DNA of 64,000 bases from Dactylellina haptotyla (taxonomy: Eukaryota > Ascomycota > Orbiliomycetes > Orbiliales > Orbiliaceae). Under the pieces are notes generated by a model that worked only from the letters and a program-made list of their open reading frames with translations, ran no database searches and was not told the DNA's origin. Below are positions 35,922-46,428 of this stretch, piece by piece. Position numbers and translations under genes: made by a program. The stretch lies in assembly GCA_031310005.1 (NCBI GenBank), contig CM062379.1, positions 4,588,001-4,652,000 of the forward strand, in the 5' to 3' direction. Within the stretch, counting starts at the first letter, position 1. Each line of letters starts with the position of its first letter.

Positions 35922-38900
35922 CTAGGAAGGGGTTGCACCGGATAAAGGCGTAGGTTGTACCGTGACATTTGGCTGCGCAGCAGCCGCTTGAAGATCGTTA
36001 TTCGCCGGATGCGCTACAGGTCTCGGTTGTGTCGCAGTTGCAGGCGACGGAATCGTGGGCGTGGAAATCGCGGCGGCGGCGGCAGCAGCAGCCGCTTTTC
36101 CAGCCGCACTTGCCGGGCTTCTAACCCGCGCGCCAGTATTGTTTGATGTATAGCTAACACGATGGGGTGTGGTTTGATAATTTTGAAAATTGGTAGGTTG
36201 AAGCGGACACTGTTCGAATTCCGATTAGCACGCTCTAGTGTGAGCAAACGTTCTTAAATGCTTACATAGAAGACTCTCTTTCCAGCAGCACCCTTAGCAG
36301 AAGCTACAACAAACTTTTGCCCGCTGCTAGTGCTGGCGATAGGGCCCGCGGGTTGCGGTGGTGGTGGTTGGCGCCAGTTCGTGGTGTGTAGAGGCTGTGG
36401 TACCTGTGGACGATTCGCATTCTGCTGTTGTTGCTGTTGCATCTGCTGTTGGCTGGCAAAATACGCGGCTTGTCGTTGCTGGGCTAACATTGCAGCGTTC
36501 CTCCTCGCGTTCTCTTCAGCTTGGGTCGGATAACATGGTCCTTCGCCTTGGCCACTCCTGCGTTGCAAGTGAGGCTCAAAGGCATCCTTGTCGGGCTCTC
36601 GAACAGCTGGATCTTTAGTCCAGGATGGAATGTTCTCTGTCGATCGCTCTGCGATATAGTACCAGATCTTAATAGCAGGTTCCTGGAACGGATTGCGCTC
36701 GAGAGGATGTCGGATAAACTCGGCCCAAGAGAATTTTGTCGTTTCAGGCAGAAATTGATCGCCAACATTCGGAGTATTTGCGTAGAAATCTGTTTTGCGA
36801 GGTTCCACAGCAACTCGCTTACCCTTTGAATCGCTCCTAACATTGGCCAATGATACTCGAGCTTTTGTAGTTCGAGCAGCAGGCGCCGTCTTCATGATGG
36901 ATGAGCAGAGTAAGTACTTCCACTCAAACTCAAATAAGAACTTCTTAGGCAATACTTCCACGAGCAGCATCTGCTCAGTGGCCCTGTTCTCAAGAACTCT
37001 TCCGGCAAAGATCTCTCCCAAATACAGCTGGGCTTGGACGATATCGCCAAGCGACAGTTTCTTCGCGAATTCCACAATCGACGCATCTTCTTCCAATGCC
37101 TCGGGTGTATGATCCTTCGATCGCTTAGGTCGGTGGAATCGACATCTGAAATCGAGTTCGGTCTGTGTCGGAATAACATTGCCACTCTCATCCTTTGTCT
37201 CGGGTACCACGACACTTTGAACCAAAACTCCAGCTGCAGCAGCGCAAGTAGCATGATAGGCTCGAACGCACTTTTTCTCAGAGCACTGGAAGCAAGCTCC
37301 ACCCTTAACACGACAGAAGTAACATTTCAGCTGCATTCTAGCAGGTGGAATAGACTCCACATTCGATATTTTCTCTTCGCTTGTCTCCGCATCCGGCGTG
37401 AAGAACGTTTCTGGGATATACATGGCGCATAACCTACAGCAACATTAGCGTAAGCACCTTAAAAGATCAGCAAAATCGAGACGTACTTATGCGCTTTCTT
37501 TCCTTCCGAGGTCTCAAGTAACTCCTCGTGGGTTGGATTGTTGGGGCAGAGAATGCACTATTACACAGGTTGTATTAGCTTCAGGAAATTAAAATCTGAT
37601 TCCACAGAGGTACTCACAACTGGAGGTGGAGGTTTCGAGAATTTGACCTTAATCTTCTTAACCATACGGCCACCCTCGCTCTCCGACTTTCTCTTCTTGG
37701 TAGATTTCGAGCGCTTAGGCTTCTTTGGTTCATCACCTTCAACGCTCTCAGGGGGGGTGAGGGGTTCTCTGGGGTCGTCATCATCGCTGCCATCTTCTTC
37801 CTCCTCTTCTTCAGTAAAGAATTCGTCTTCAGATGGCAAGCCACGATATCGTCTCTCGACATCGTTAGCATCAACCCAGACAGCATCTTCGATGCATTCG
37901 CATTTCTTTGCAGCTCGTCCGTAGTCAAGCCAAGCTTCTGTCGCGAAGTTGACACTCTCTGCACAGTTGTAACCCAAGTTGTAACCAGCGTGGTAGCCAA
38001 ATGGAAAAGTAATGACGAATTCTCCCTCGTAGTGAACGAGTTTGTTGACTTTGATGTTGAAGTGAGAGTCTAGATATGAGGGGGATGCCAGAAAGGTCTT
38101 ATGCCGCAAGAACTGATCGCATTTCTTCGCCTCCGTAGGCCAAATGCTCTTCATCGCGTTATGAAATTTCGGGGCGTCTTCTTGACTGATGGAATACCAC
38201 TGCTTTGGGGCTCCGAAGTGGATGTAGTTTATGGAGTATAAATCGACATCCTCGAGATGCCACGAAAATGTTGCCTTCCACATGCCCAGATAGAGGTAAG
38301 CTGTATTGACGCCGGGAAGCTTTTCCGGAAGACAATCAAGAATATTCTCCAGGTGTGCGACATTCCAGACGGTTGTCGTATCCTCGAACAATGAGCCGGG
38401 CATATCTGCGCCATACAGCGGGCTGTTATAGTTCAGGGTCCGCCAGTAGTGCTTTTCCAATTCCTCGCATCTCTCGGCTGTAAACTCGGCGGCATCTGGC
38501 ATCCGGTAGTCAAAGTCGTTCCATATCTCAGCGGCTTCCGCGGCGGCCTCTTCTAGTTCCTCCTTGGTCTTCTTGACATATATTCGTTTTGCCTTTGCTG
38601 CTGGCTGTCGGCCCTTCTTGCTAGGCGTGTGGGTATCTTCTACGGCGGGGTCCTCTTCCTTCACGGGCGTGCTCACAGCTGGTGCATCATCGCCGGGAGG
38701 AGGAGTGAGAGGCTTCTGGATGGGTTCCGGTTCCGCATCGGCGGCAGCGGCGGTTGTGCTCTTTCGTGTCGTCCTTGTAGGTCTTGCTTTCGCCTTCGTT
38801 CTCGTGTCTTGGTTCTTTCGCTTCTCTCCCCTCCTGGCGGGTGGTTGGTGCTCGCTAGATTCACAGAGATATCGCCATTGGGGAAGGTTGTAAGTCTTCT

Positions 38901-39548
38901 GCTTCTGCAAGTTGGCCTGCCGATAGATGCCGGTGGAGCCACCAATGTGCTGTTCGATGGGATTTTTGATCTTGATGTCCTTCACTTTCTCATCAAGCGC
39001 GGGGAGGGAATCTCGCCTGTGCAACTGATATTAGCAACAGCATATCGAGATTGATAACATGAGAGATGGGTTGTGTATTACCATTCTTGTGGGGGAATGA
39101 TTTTGACGATGCCTGATTGCATGCCGTAATGGTCGATCTTTTCAACAAACTTTTTGAACGATCTGAATTGTTTCATCGTCTACGTGAGATTCGTGGTTAG
39201 CTGACGATGCCGTTTGAGCCCAGATGTTGCGAGACCCGGTAAACTTACAGGTTTGAAGACAGGGACTTTGCCATCATCCCAGTAGTGATCCGGGAAGACC
39301 TCCCCGATATCCTCATCCTCCTCCTTAGCCCCTTCGACTGTGGTATTCGGAGGTGCATCTGTGGTGGATTGCGGGACTGTCCCTTCGAGAAGCTTATCTT
39401 CTGTTTGTTCCTGTTGTAGCGGCTGCTGATCGAGGTTCTCGAGGGCATCAGTTGTTGGAAGTGTGATTGGTGCTGCTGCTCCTGCTGCTGTTCCTGCGGG
39501 AATGTCGCCAGTGGCAGCAGCAGCGTCAACCTCGGCGGAGGATGACAT
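35922..39548 (-). CDS. KDM4-type JmjC histone lysine demethylase with PHD-like zinc finger
   Basis: Six exons: 39548-39249, 39179-39082, 39016-37618, 37557-37487, 37433-36266 and 36209-35922, giving 1107 aa. JmjN spans about residues 95-137 (VPVFKPTMKQFRSFKKFVE). The JmjC domain has the Fe(II) ligands H386 and E388 (SWHLED) and H475 (GYHAGYN), with the KDM4 marks DLYSINYIHFG and NCAESVNFAT, so it should be an active 2-oxoglutarate dioxygenase. KDM4 enzymes remove methyl groups from H3K9 or H3K36; yeast relatives are Rph1 and Gis1. From residue 600 there is an extended PHD-like cysteine cluster (CILCPNNPTH, CYFCRVKGGACFQC, CVRAYHATC). The tail has a Gln-rich run and a poly-Ala segment in the last exon. 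A basic Lys/Pro-rich insert separates JmjN from JmjC. Confidence 0.93.
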
Positions 39549-42500
39549 GGTGCGTTGTGAAAGAGGCAGCAGACGAGGGTCAAACACCCATCAGACAACG
39601 CAAAAGAAGCAGAAAAATCTCGCCGGGGAGACAGCGACTTGTGTCGCGGGATCGAGGATAGTGGCGAGGGCAGGCGTAGAAGAACGTTGCAGAAGGGGAC
39701 AGAGCCAGTAAAGAAGATTCGGTTGCGGTGTGAGGGAGAATCAGAGAAGGGCGAGTTCGTGGGCGTGGAGGCGGAAGGTTGGAAGGTTGATGGTTGATTG
39801 ATTGGGCGACGATGGAATTTCCGGGGTGCGAGAGGAAGAGGAAGAAGAGTGTGTTGCTGGTTGGGCCCACCCGACGAAACCTCCCTGGCGGTGACGGCGA
39901 CGGCAAATGTCAGTTTTCAACCGTGCCACTGGAGAAAGGAGATTCCAGCACAGGCATCCAAGATAGATAGATGCTCAGCTGGCAGGAAACAAAGCAACAG
40001 GAGTACGCGCAGACCCTGGGAGAGACAATGCGTAGAGATATAAGGACGAGCAGTTCTCAGACGTGCGAGTGTGCAGGTGGGAGAACGTGAAATCACAATC
40101 TCACAGGAAGACCGTGTGCGAGATAGATCGGAGAGATAAAGAAGAGAGAGAGAAGAGGCGAAAAGTCGGAATGCAAGCTGCAGCGGGGAGGGGTTATGGC
40201 CACCACCAGCAAAGTCCAGTAAAGAGAGAAAACGTGAAGCCCGAGTGCAGGAAGATAAGATGGAGAGGAAAGTGGAATTCCCTGGCGGGAGATTGGCCTG
40301 GTTGCAGAGGCCGTTCAGCGCGGAGCAGGCCAGAATTGGCTGATGATGGACTGACCGGCCGCCAACCTCGACTCGAACTCGGCTGGGGCCAGCTAGTCTC
40401 TCGTCCCTGGCTAGCACACTGCGGGCGGGCAGGAGTTTACGATTCTGCAGGTGCCAGGAGAAAAGCAGCAGCAAGCTGCGAAACGAAACGGAAAGGTCGC
40501 GAGTTGGAGCAGATATTGATATCCCGAGGACAGAAATAGAACAGAATACCGTCGAGATCTCCGTTGCGTCTTCTTTCCGCTTCCTTATCTCCTTCTGCTT
40601 CCCGTCTACTTTCATGAAAAGAAGGCGAGCAGGTGAGAGAAGATGTGTGGCCCCGGCGGAGGAGAAAAGGGGACGGGCACAGAGACAAACGTCACCGAAC
40701 GCACTCCAAAAGAGCCAGAACGCCTCTGCAACGAAACTCGTATTTCTGCGTGTAGACGTCTTCTCGCCCTCGAAGAAAAACGCAAGGCATTCTACTGGCA
40801 ATTTATTTCTCGTTCTTTCTATTGCATTGCGACAGAAAGGAACACGCCGTCAGGTCATGGCAAAGCACCCACGGGTAACCACAACGACGGGCAGCCATAA
40901 TCTCGCAAGATGCAGCGAGGAATGTTCGCCGCGCAAACCAGCCTTGTTGCATTTTGCGGATTGTGTTGACGCCGAACCGCCCGATTCCTCGTTGTTGGAG
41001 GAGAATCTTCGCCCCCACGTGCTATCGATAGCTTCCTCTCGGGAGTACCTGCATATGCCAATGCCCCATGCCAGGGCGAGTGCGACCATCGCCGTGTTCG
41101 CTTCCGCCTTCATGGGATCCCCCTTTGTTACGCCGTCAGCCCAGTTCCTGCGGGCAGTGCGGTGTAAAGTCTCGGGAATCGGAATCATGCCACAAATGCA
41201 TCCGCCCCCCTCTCGCAGTTCGGAACCTTAGTCTGTCTGTCAAAGAAGACACCCGTATATAGAGAGGAAAAAGCAAGACAACAAGGATGGGAGGCTTGGG
41301 TTTGGGTCTGATGGACGAGGATGAGGAGGAAGAAGATGAGAAATCGATATCCCAACCGTGGACATCCAATCAACACGCTCCTCTCGTGGAAACAAACATG
41401 GCCTCGCCCCTAACTGGCGACTTGCCAATATAACAAGGGGAGTATTTTATAGGTCACGATGGGAGAATCGAATACCCCTCCGTGAAGACAAATATGGGGA
41501 GGCTGCTGGCCAGTTGGAGAAAAGGAAACATCTCCTACCTGATATGACGAAAAATCTATGCAGATTGTCCAGCCCAGTGCTTCTTGTTGCGCCAACATTG
41601 CGAACTCCTCACGAGGATCTCCCCATCCTCCTCCGATACCATCTTCGGAAGAGTTCATCGAAACTCCATGAATAGCCATATGTCTTCCTTGAACGGCTTC
41701 CGTGGCCGCTGCCAACTATTACCCCATCCCTCCCCCACCTGGGGCTGTGGAGTGACAAACCAGTGTCCAAAGTAAGCTCTCCGCCTCCTGAAGACCACTA
41801 TTGGCCATATCCACAGCCAGTTATCGAAAATTGTCATCAGAGTCCCATATCCTCTCTTCAGGGGGGTATTTGATACATTCTTCCCCCTCTACTCACCCTT
41901 AAACCCCCGATCTGCATCTTTGTATTCCGGCTCATCTCCATCCATCTAGCTAGACACGTCACCGATGAGTACCTGCGAAAATCCAAATCCCGCAGTTTCA
42001 CCGGTAAGGTCAAACTAATTGTCACAAAACGATGCTTGAACCCCCTGAACCAACTTACCAGCCATCCGGAGCCCCTAGAAGTCGTTGTTGTTGAGTTATC
42101 TCCAAGAATACACTCGGATATTGTTGAAAAGCGAGAGTTGTGAATTGTTTTCTTTTTGGGGTGTGTGTGAATTTGCACCCTCCGACAACAACACGTTGCT
42201 GCTGAGAGGGGCAGCCAATTGGCATCCCGGTATGTATCGATAACTAACTACAAGCTCTAAAGCCTCCTTGTATATATAATGATTTCACTATAACTATAGG
42301 CAAGAGGAGCCGTAAAGCATTTATGGTTCAAATTCACACTGCTAGTTGGGATCTATCTAGCCGTGCTAGATCTAACAATGTCCAGGCCGAGGTATTCAAT
42401 TCTGAGCGGTACTCTTACATAACGTACAGGCTATGGAAAAAAAAAAAAAAAAAAAAGGGAGGGGGGAGGAGAGGAAGTGGTAGTGAGGAGAGCGTAGTTG

Positions 42501-43249
42501 GAGGTAGATAATAAGAAGCACACCAATAATTGAGAAAGACAATAGAGGGCTAGTTCTGTTTCAGGAGATGATGGTCTGTATCTTCATACAATAAGAATTA
42601 TTGTGGGACTGCGAAAGAAAAACAGAATAGGCGAGCTGTAATGAATCTGGATGTCATGTTGTGCCAATAGCAAAAGAGGTGGATTGTAGGAAGTATGAGA
42701 GGCTGTGGTCTCTGTGTACGCGTATGAAAATGCATGAAGTATATGCTGATAGGGAAATTGCTGACACTGTAAGCATTCGCGTTTTAAAAATTTTAGCGAT
42801 ACTTTTTGATGCTTTCAGCTGAAGCTACGAGTGTTCCAGAAGAACATTATTGGTAAAAAAAAAAACCGTATTGAAAAGCGAAGAGGAAACGAAATCAAAG
42901 GGGAAATAGATTGCAAATAAAAAATAACACAGAAATAAAAAGGTAAAATGCCCAATGACTTTTCTTACAGAAGAAGAGAAACGGAGGAGTTGATAATAAC
43001 GGAAGGAAAGACGAAATAACATTTTACTCGTAGATAGGGTTTTGTGGTATACGAAGGTGTGGCTTTATATGTCGTCGCTAGGTTTGAACGTTGTCGTTAC
43101 GGTAAAGGTAAAAAATATGGGATGGAACATAAACTCCCGCTTTTAACAGAAGAATGAAAGGAAGGAAGGAGGGAAAAGGAGCACGGGGAGATGCGAGGAG
43201 GCGGGGTGGGGCCGTGATAAAGAGGGATGTCGAGCCCTCAAGGTTCACT
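39549..43249. promoter_or_regulatory. Long gene-poor region upstream of the KDM4 gene
   Basis: 3.7 kb with no gene I can support. The part nearest KDM4 is purine-rich on the plus strand (a CT-rich leader for the gene). A 294-codon open frame on the minus strand (40801-39917) is Ser/Leu-rich without family motifs and may simply lie in a long leader. An A-run lies at about 42436-42454. The stretch next to 43249 should hold the 3' UTR of the YAG7-like gene. Confidence 0.4.
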
Positions 43250-44833
43250 CTATGCAGTTGGGGCTGGCGCCGGAGCTGGCGGTTGGTCGTGTCCACCTCT
43301 GTCGCCACGAGGGCGGAACGGTCGATCACCACCCCTTCCTCGGAAACCACCTCGGTCTCCACCACGGAACTCACCGCGCCCACGATATCCATCGCCACGT
43401 CCGCCGCGGAATCCACCTCGTGGCCCACGGAAGTTGCCCCTGAAGTCGCCACGCCCGCCGCGGAACCCACGCCCACGGTTACCGTGAGAGCGTGAGGGGA
43501 CCTCTTGGAAAGCCTCCTCGGCAGGTTGGGGAGTAGCAGGTTCTACCTTGGAGGACTCCTCGTGGGATTGGTCCGCCCAGCTAGTGGTTGGAGCTTCTTC
43601 GGCGACACCACCGTTGTTAGAGGACTGGCCGCCAGCCTTGATGCTATCCCAGTCTTCAGCCGCGGCGTTAGCAGCACCATCGTCGACAATGGTAGCAGCG
43701 GGGGCAGTCGCAGTAGCGTCGACAGCATCGGTGAGAGCCTGGGGAGGAACATTGTCGGTTGTACCTTCGGCGTCAGCTTCGGAAACGATAACGGTGGATT
43801 CGCCAAGAGCTTCAGAGGCCTGGACACTAGATGCCTCCTCTACTTGCTCGACAGGTTCCTCTTCGGTAGCGTGCATAGCATCAACGGCTTCCTTGATGCG
43901 GGCATCTATTGAATCAACTGTTAATAGAATTATTCATGCAAAGGAGGTATAAAGGAACGCAACATACAAGTGACACCTTCGGCACCTTCCACAATCTCCT
44001 CCTTACTCGCAGCAAGAGACTCGATGGCCGCAGTAGCAGAGTCCTCGGAGCTATAGACCATGACAAGGACCTTCTCAATGGCCTCGTTCTCATGCGGGTT
44101 CTCGTCTGGAACCTGGCGACGGTATCCAGCCAGCCGAAGGAAACGGAAGCAGGTGAGCAATACCTCTTTCTGCGACTTCACCCCTTCTTCGAAGCCAGCC
44201 TTCTTCGCCTCCTCGACCTTAGCTGCGGTTTCGGCATCGGCAGCTTCCTTATCGGTGGCCTTGGTCTTCTCGTCGGCGATAGCAATCGCGGCCAAGCTGG
44301 TGAGGATGTCATGATATTCTTTGACGCGTTCTTCAACTTGTACCTTCTCAGCAAGCTTCTTCCTCTCGTCGTTATTGATCAACTTTGTGATCTCCTGTTC
44401 CTGAGGCGTGAGACCAGCGATCTTTGCCTCGATGGTTTCAATGCCACGCTACATGTGTGAAATCCCACGTTAGCGATCCTTATCTGGAATATATATGTAG
44501 ATATATAATTTTGACTGAGTATATAAATACCTTCTTCTTGGACCATTTTGCGAGTCGTCTACGAGGGTGCAGCCTTGTTAGCCATTTTTTTGCTCAATTT
44601 GTAGGAAAAATAAAGGAAGGGGTTAATGCATACTTCTCAACTTCTTTCGTGTAAGCATTCGAGCCAGACTTCGCATCGTGGGCGCCGCCGTTGGTGGTTG
44701 GCGTTTCGGTAGTAGCCGAAGTGGAGACCGGGACGTCGAGGAGGGCTTCCTTGGGGTTTTGGATTGACTCTTCGGCTTTAGGAGTCGAGGCGCCGGTGCC
44801 TCCGTTGGCAGCTTTCTTTTGTCCTCGCGCCAT
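43250..44833 (-). CDS. YAG7/caprin-like protein with C-terminal RGG box
   Basis: Four exons: 44833-44634, 44558-44531, 44448-43968 and 43905-43250, giving 454 aa. Exon 2 is only 28 nt and supplies RLAKWSKKK. The N-terminal half is helical and charged, with EVEKRLAKWSKKKRGIETIE, EAKIAGLTPQEQEITKLIN and a conserved-looking LLTCFRFLRLAGYRRQ block, as I recall for the fungal YAG7-like dimerisation region. The middle is acidic and Ala/Thr-rich. The last 80 residues form a dense RGG box (GNRGRGFRGGRGD, FRGNFRGPRGGFRGG). This layout suggests a cytoplasmic mRNA-binding protein, perhaps ribosome- or granule-linked as for caprin (inference). The true start is the ATG at 44833; codons further up in the frame are not ATG. 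CENP-W starts 583 bp away in the other direction. Confidence 0.78.
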
Positions 44834-45416
44834 TTCTGATGCTTTTCCTTCCAGAGATATCAAAATGATGTTTTGAAAGTGGAGAAAACGAGACGGTGTA
44901 GATAATAGACGGGACTAAGCAGAGGGGGAGGGAAAGTTTTGCGGGTGGGTGGGTTTGTGCGTATGGAGGGACAGTATGAGAGAGGCAGAGAGTTGCAACG
45001 AACCCGGGGAAAACGATAGGTTAGAACCGACAAAAGGGCAGAATTCGCTGGATAGAAGGGTGAGAGGGTGAGCAGAAGACCTGGATGGGCAGATGGAGAT
45101 GAATGCGAGGGCGAGGGCGATACAGAGGCGGCGATGTCGATGCGAATGGGTGTTTGATAGAGGGCTGGCTGTGAATTATACGGAGAGAGGGCGAGAGGCC
45201 GAAGAATATTGTCGTGTGGACGGTTTTGGTGTGCTCGTCATTGCTGCCGCCGTTGTTGTTGCTGCAGGCGGCCTCTGTGACTGACTTGTGTTGCTCCTCC
45301 TGCGTTCCTGCGTTCCGCCCTTCCCAGCTTCACGTCCACTTCGCTCCTCCTCCACCACCACCACCACCCTGCCGCGACATGCCATCGCTGACGACGCTGC
45401 CTCCACCGTCTTCGCC
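44834..45416. promoter_or_regulatory. Divergent promoter, YAG7-like gene and CENP-W
   Basis: 583 bp between divergent start codons. GA-rich on the left and CT/CCA-rich just before the CENP-W ATG, as fungal leaders often are. No other gene seen. Confidence 0.5.
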
Positions 45417-45844
45417 ATGGCTGCCACCAAGTCTACTAACCAGTATCCTCGCAATGTGCTCCGGCGCATCGTCAAGGCGCACTCCGGCTGCAACATCTCC
45501 AAAAACGCAGATGTTTTGGTACGTTGTGCGATCGCAAACCAGCCAAACGTAAACAAAACTAACTGCCTGTCTCCTCAGATATATCTGGACTACGCCCTCT
45601 TCCTCGAGCAGTATGACTTTCAGACCGAGCGTGTTGATATCAGCCTTTTTTACTAACCCAGCACCCGTATAGGCTCTTGAAGGAAGCCGGAATTGATGCA
45701 AAGGCCTCTGGCGAGAAGCAAGTAACTGCTCGAAACGTCAAAAAGGCCAAAGACGTAAGTCAAATCGGCCCTTCCTTGCGGTACGAATCCACCAGGCTAA
45801 CAGGAACTCTTGCGTAGACTGTTCTAAAGAAATTCAGAGCCTGA
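45417..45844 (+). CDS. CENPW: CENP-W kinetochore histone-fold protein
   Basis: Four small exons: 45417-45518, 45579-45610, 45673-45754 and 45818-45844, giving only 80 aa. The joined protein matches the CENP-W histone fold throughout: YPRNVLRRIVKAHSGCNISKN, then IYLDYALFLEQLLKEAGIDAK, then ARNVKKAKDTVLKKFRA. CENP-W pairs with CENP-T, and with CENP-S and CENP-X forms the DNA-binding T-W-S-X complex at centromeres; the relatives in yeasts are Wip1. No exon exceeds 34 codons, so the gene is easy to miss. All four junctions keep the frame and each exon adds conserved sequence, so I am fairly sure of it. The divergent neighbour is the YAG7-like gene. Confidence 0.9.
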
Positions 45845-46428
45845 ATTCGGTCGAGATTCTCCCTGCCAACTGTTTTTTTATTTTTATTCTTATTTTCATT
45901 TTCTTTCCTGGAATTCAGTGGCGCGCTGCTTGGACATCTTCGCTGCTATATACCCTCGATACACGGCGTTTGGTCGATTGGATAGTCACACGATAATCTA
46001 AGGAGCTTATCAGGAGTTAAGACAACTGTCGACGGACCTGGGAGCGACTCGCAACTTGTATTGTAATTCTTCATCGTTAAAAAGATTAATTAATCCGAAG
46101 AAAGGAATAAGTGGAAAGAAACAAACTCGCGCAAATTTGATATAAATCCAAAACGTCAAAGAGACCAATGGGTTGCTCTGAACATGGGTGATCTGTAAAG
46201 GAGGAACTACATGAAATGCCAGGAAGCGATTTGAGCGATTGATTACATAGAGGACAAGGCTTCAGAAATGAGTCGTAGAGAGGGGTGTTCGAACAACGCT
46301 TGCTAAATGCACATGATTTGCTTCCAAAAAGTGAATGTGAAAGGAAAGACGAAAAGGAAAGTCAACCACTCTTAGCAAGATAGAATATTGGATGGGGGGA
46401 GGTGAACGAGTGTATCACAGCTCGACAA
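45845..46428. other. Convergent region, CENP-W and EDE1 3' ends
   Basis: 584 bp, T-rich just after the CENP-W stop and then A-rich. Both 3' UTRs should be here. No gene seen. Confidence 0.5.

Noticed and set aside
39917-40801. 294-codon open frame on the minus strand upstream of the KDM4 gene
   Set aside because: Ser/Leu/Arg-rich composition, no recognisable domain, no splice support, and other long frames overlap it on the plus strand. Kept only as a finding about the leader.
40614-41231. 205-codon plus-strand frame
   Set aside because: Overlaps the previous frame, has no family motif, and its composition looks like non-coding GC-moderate DNA.
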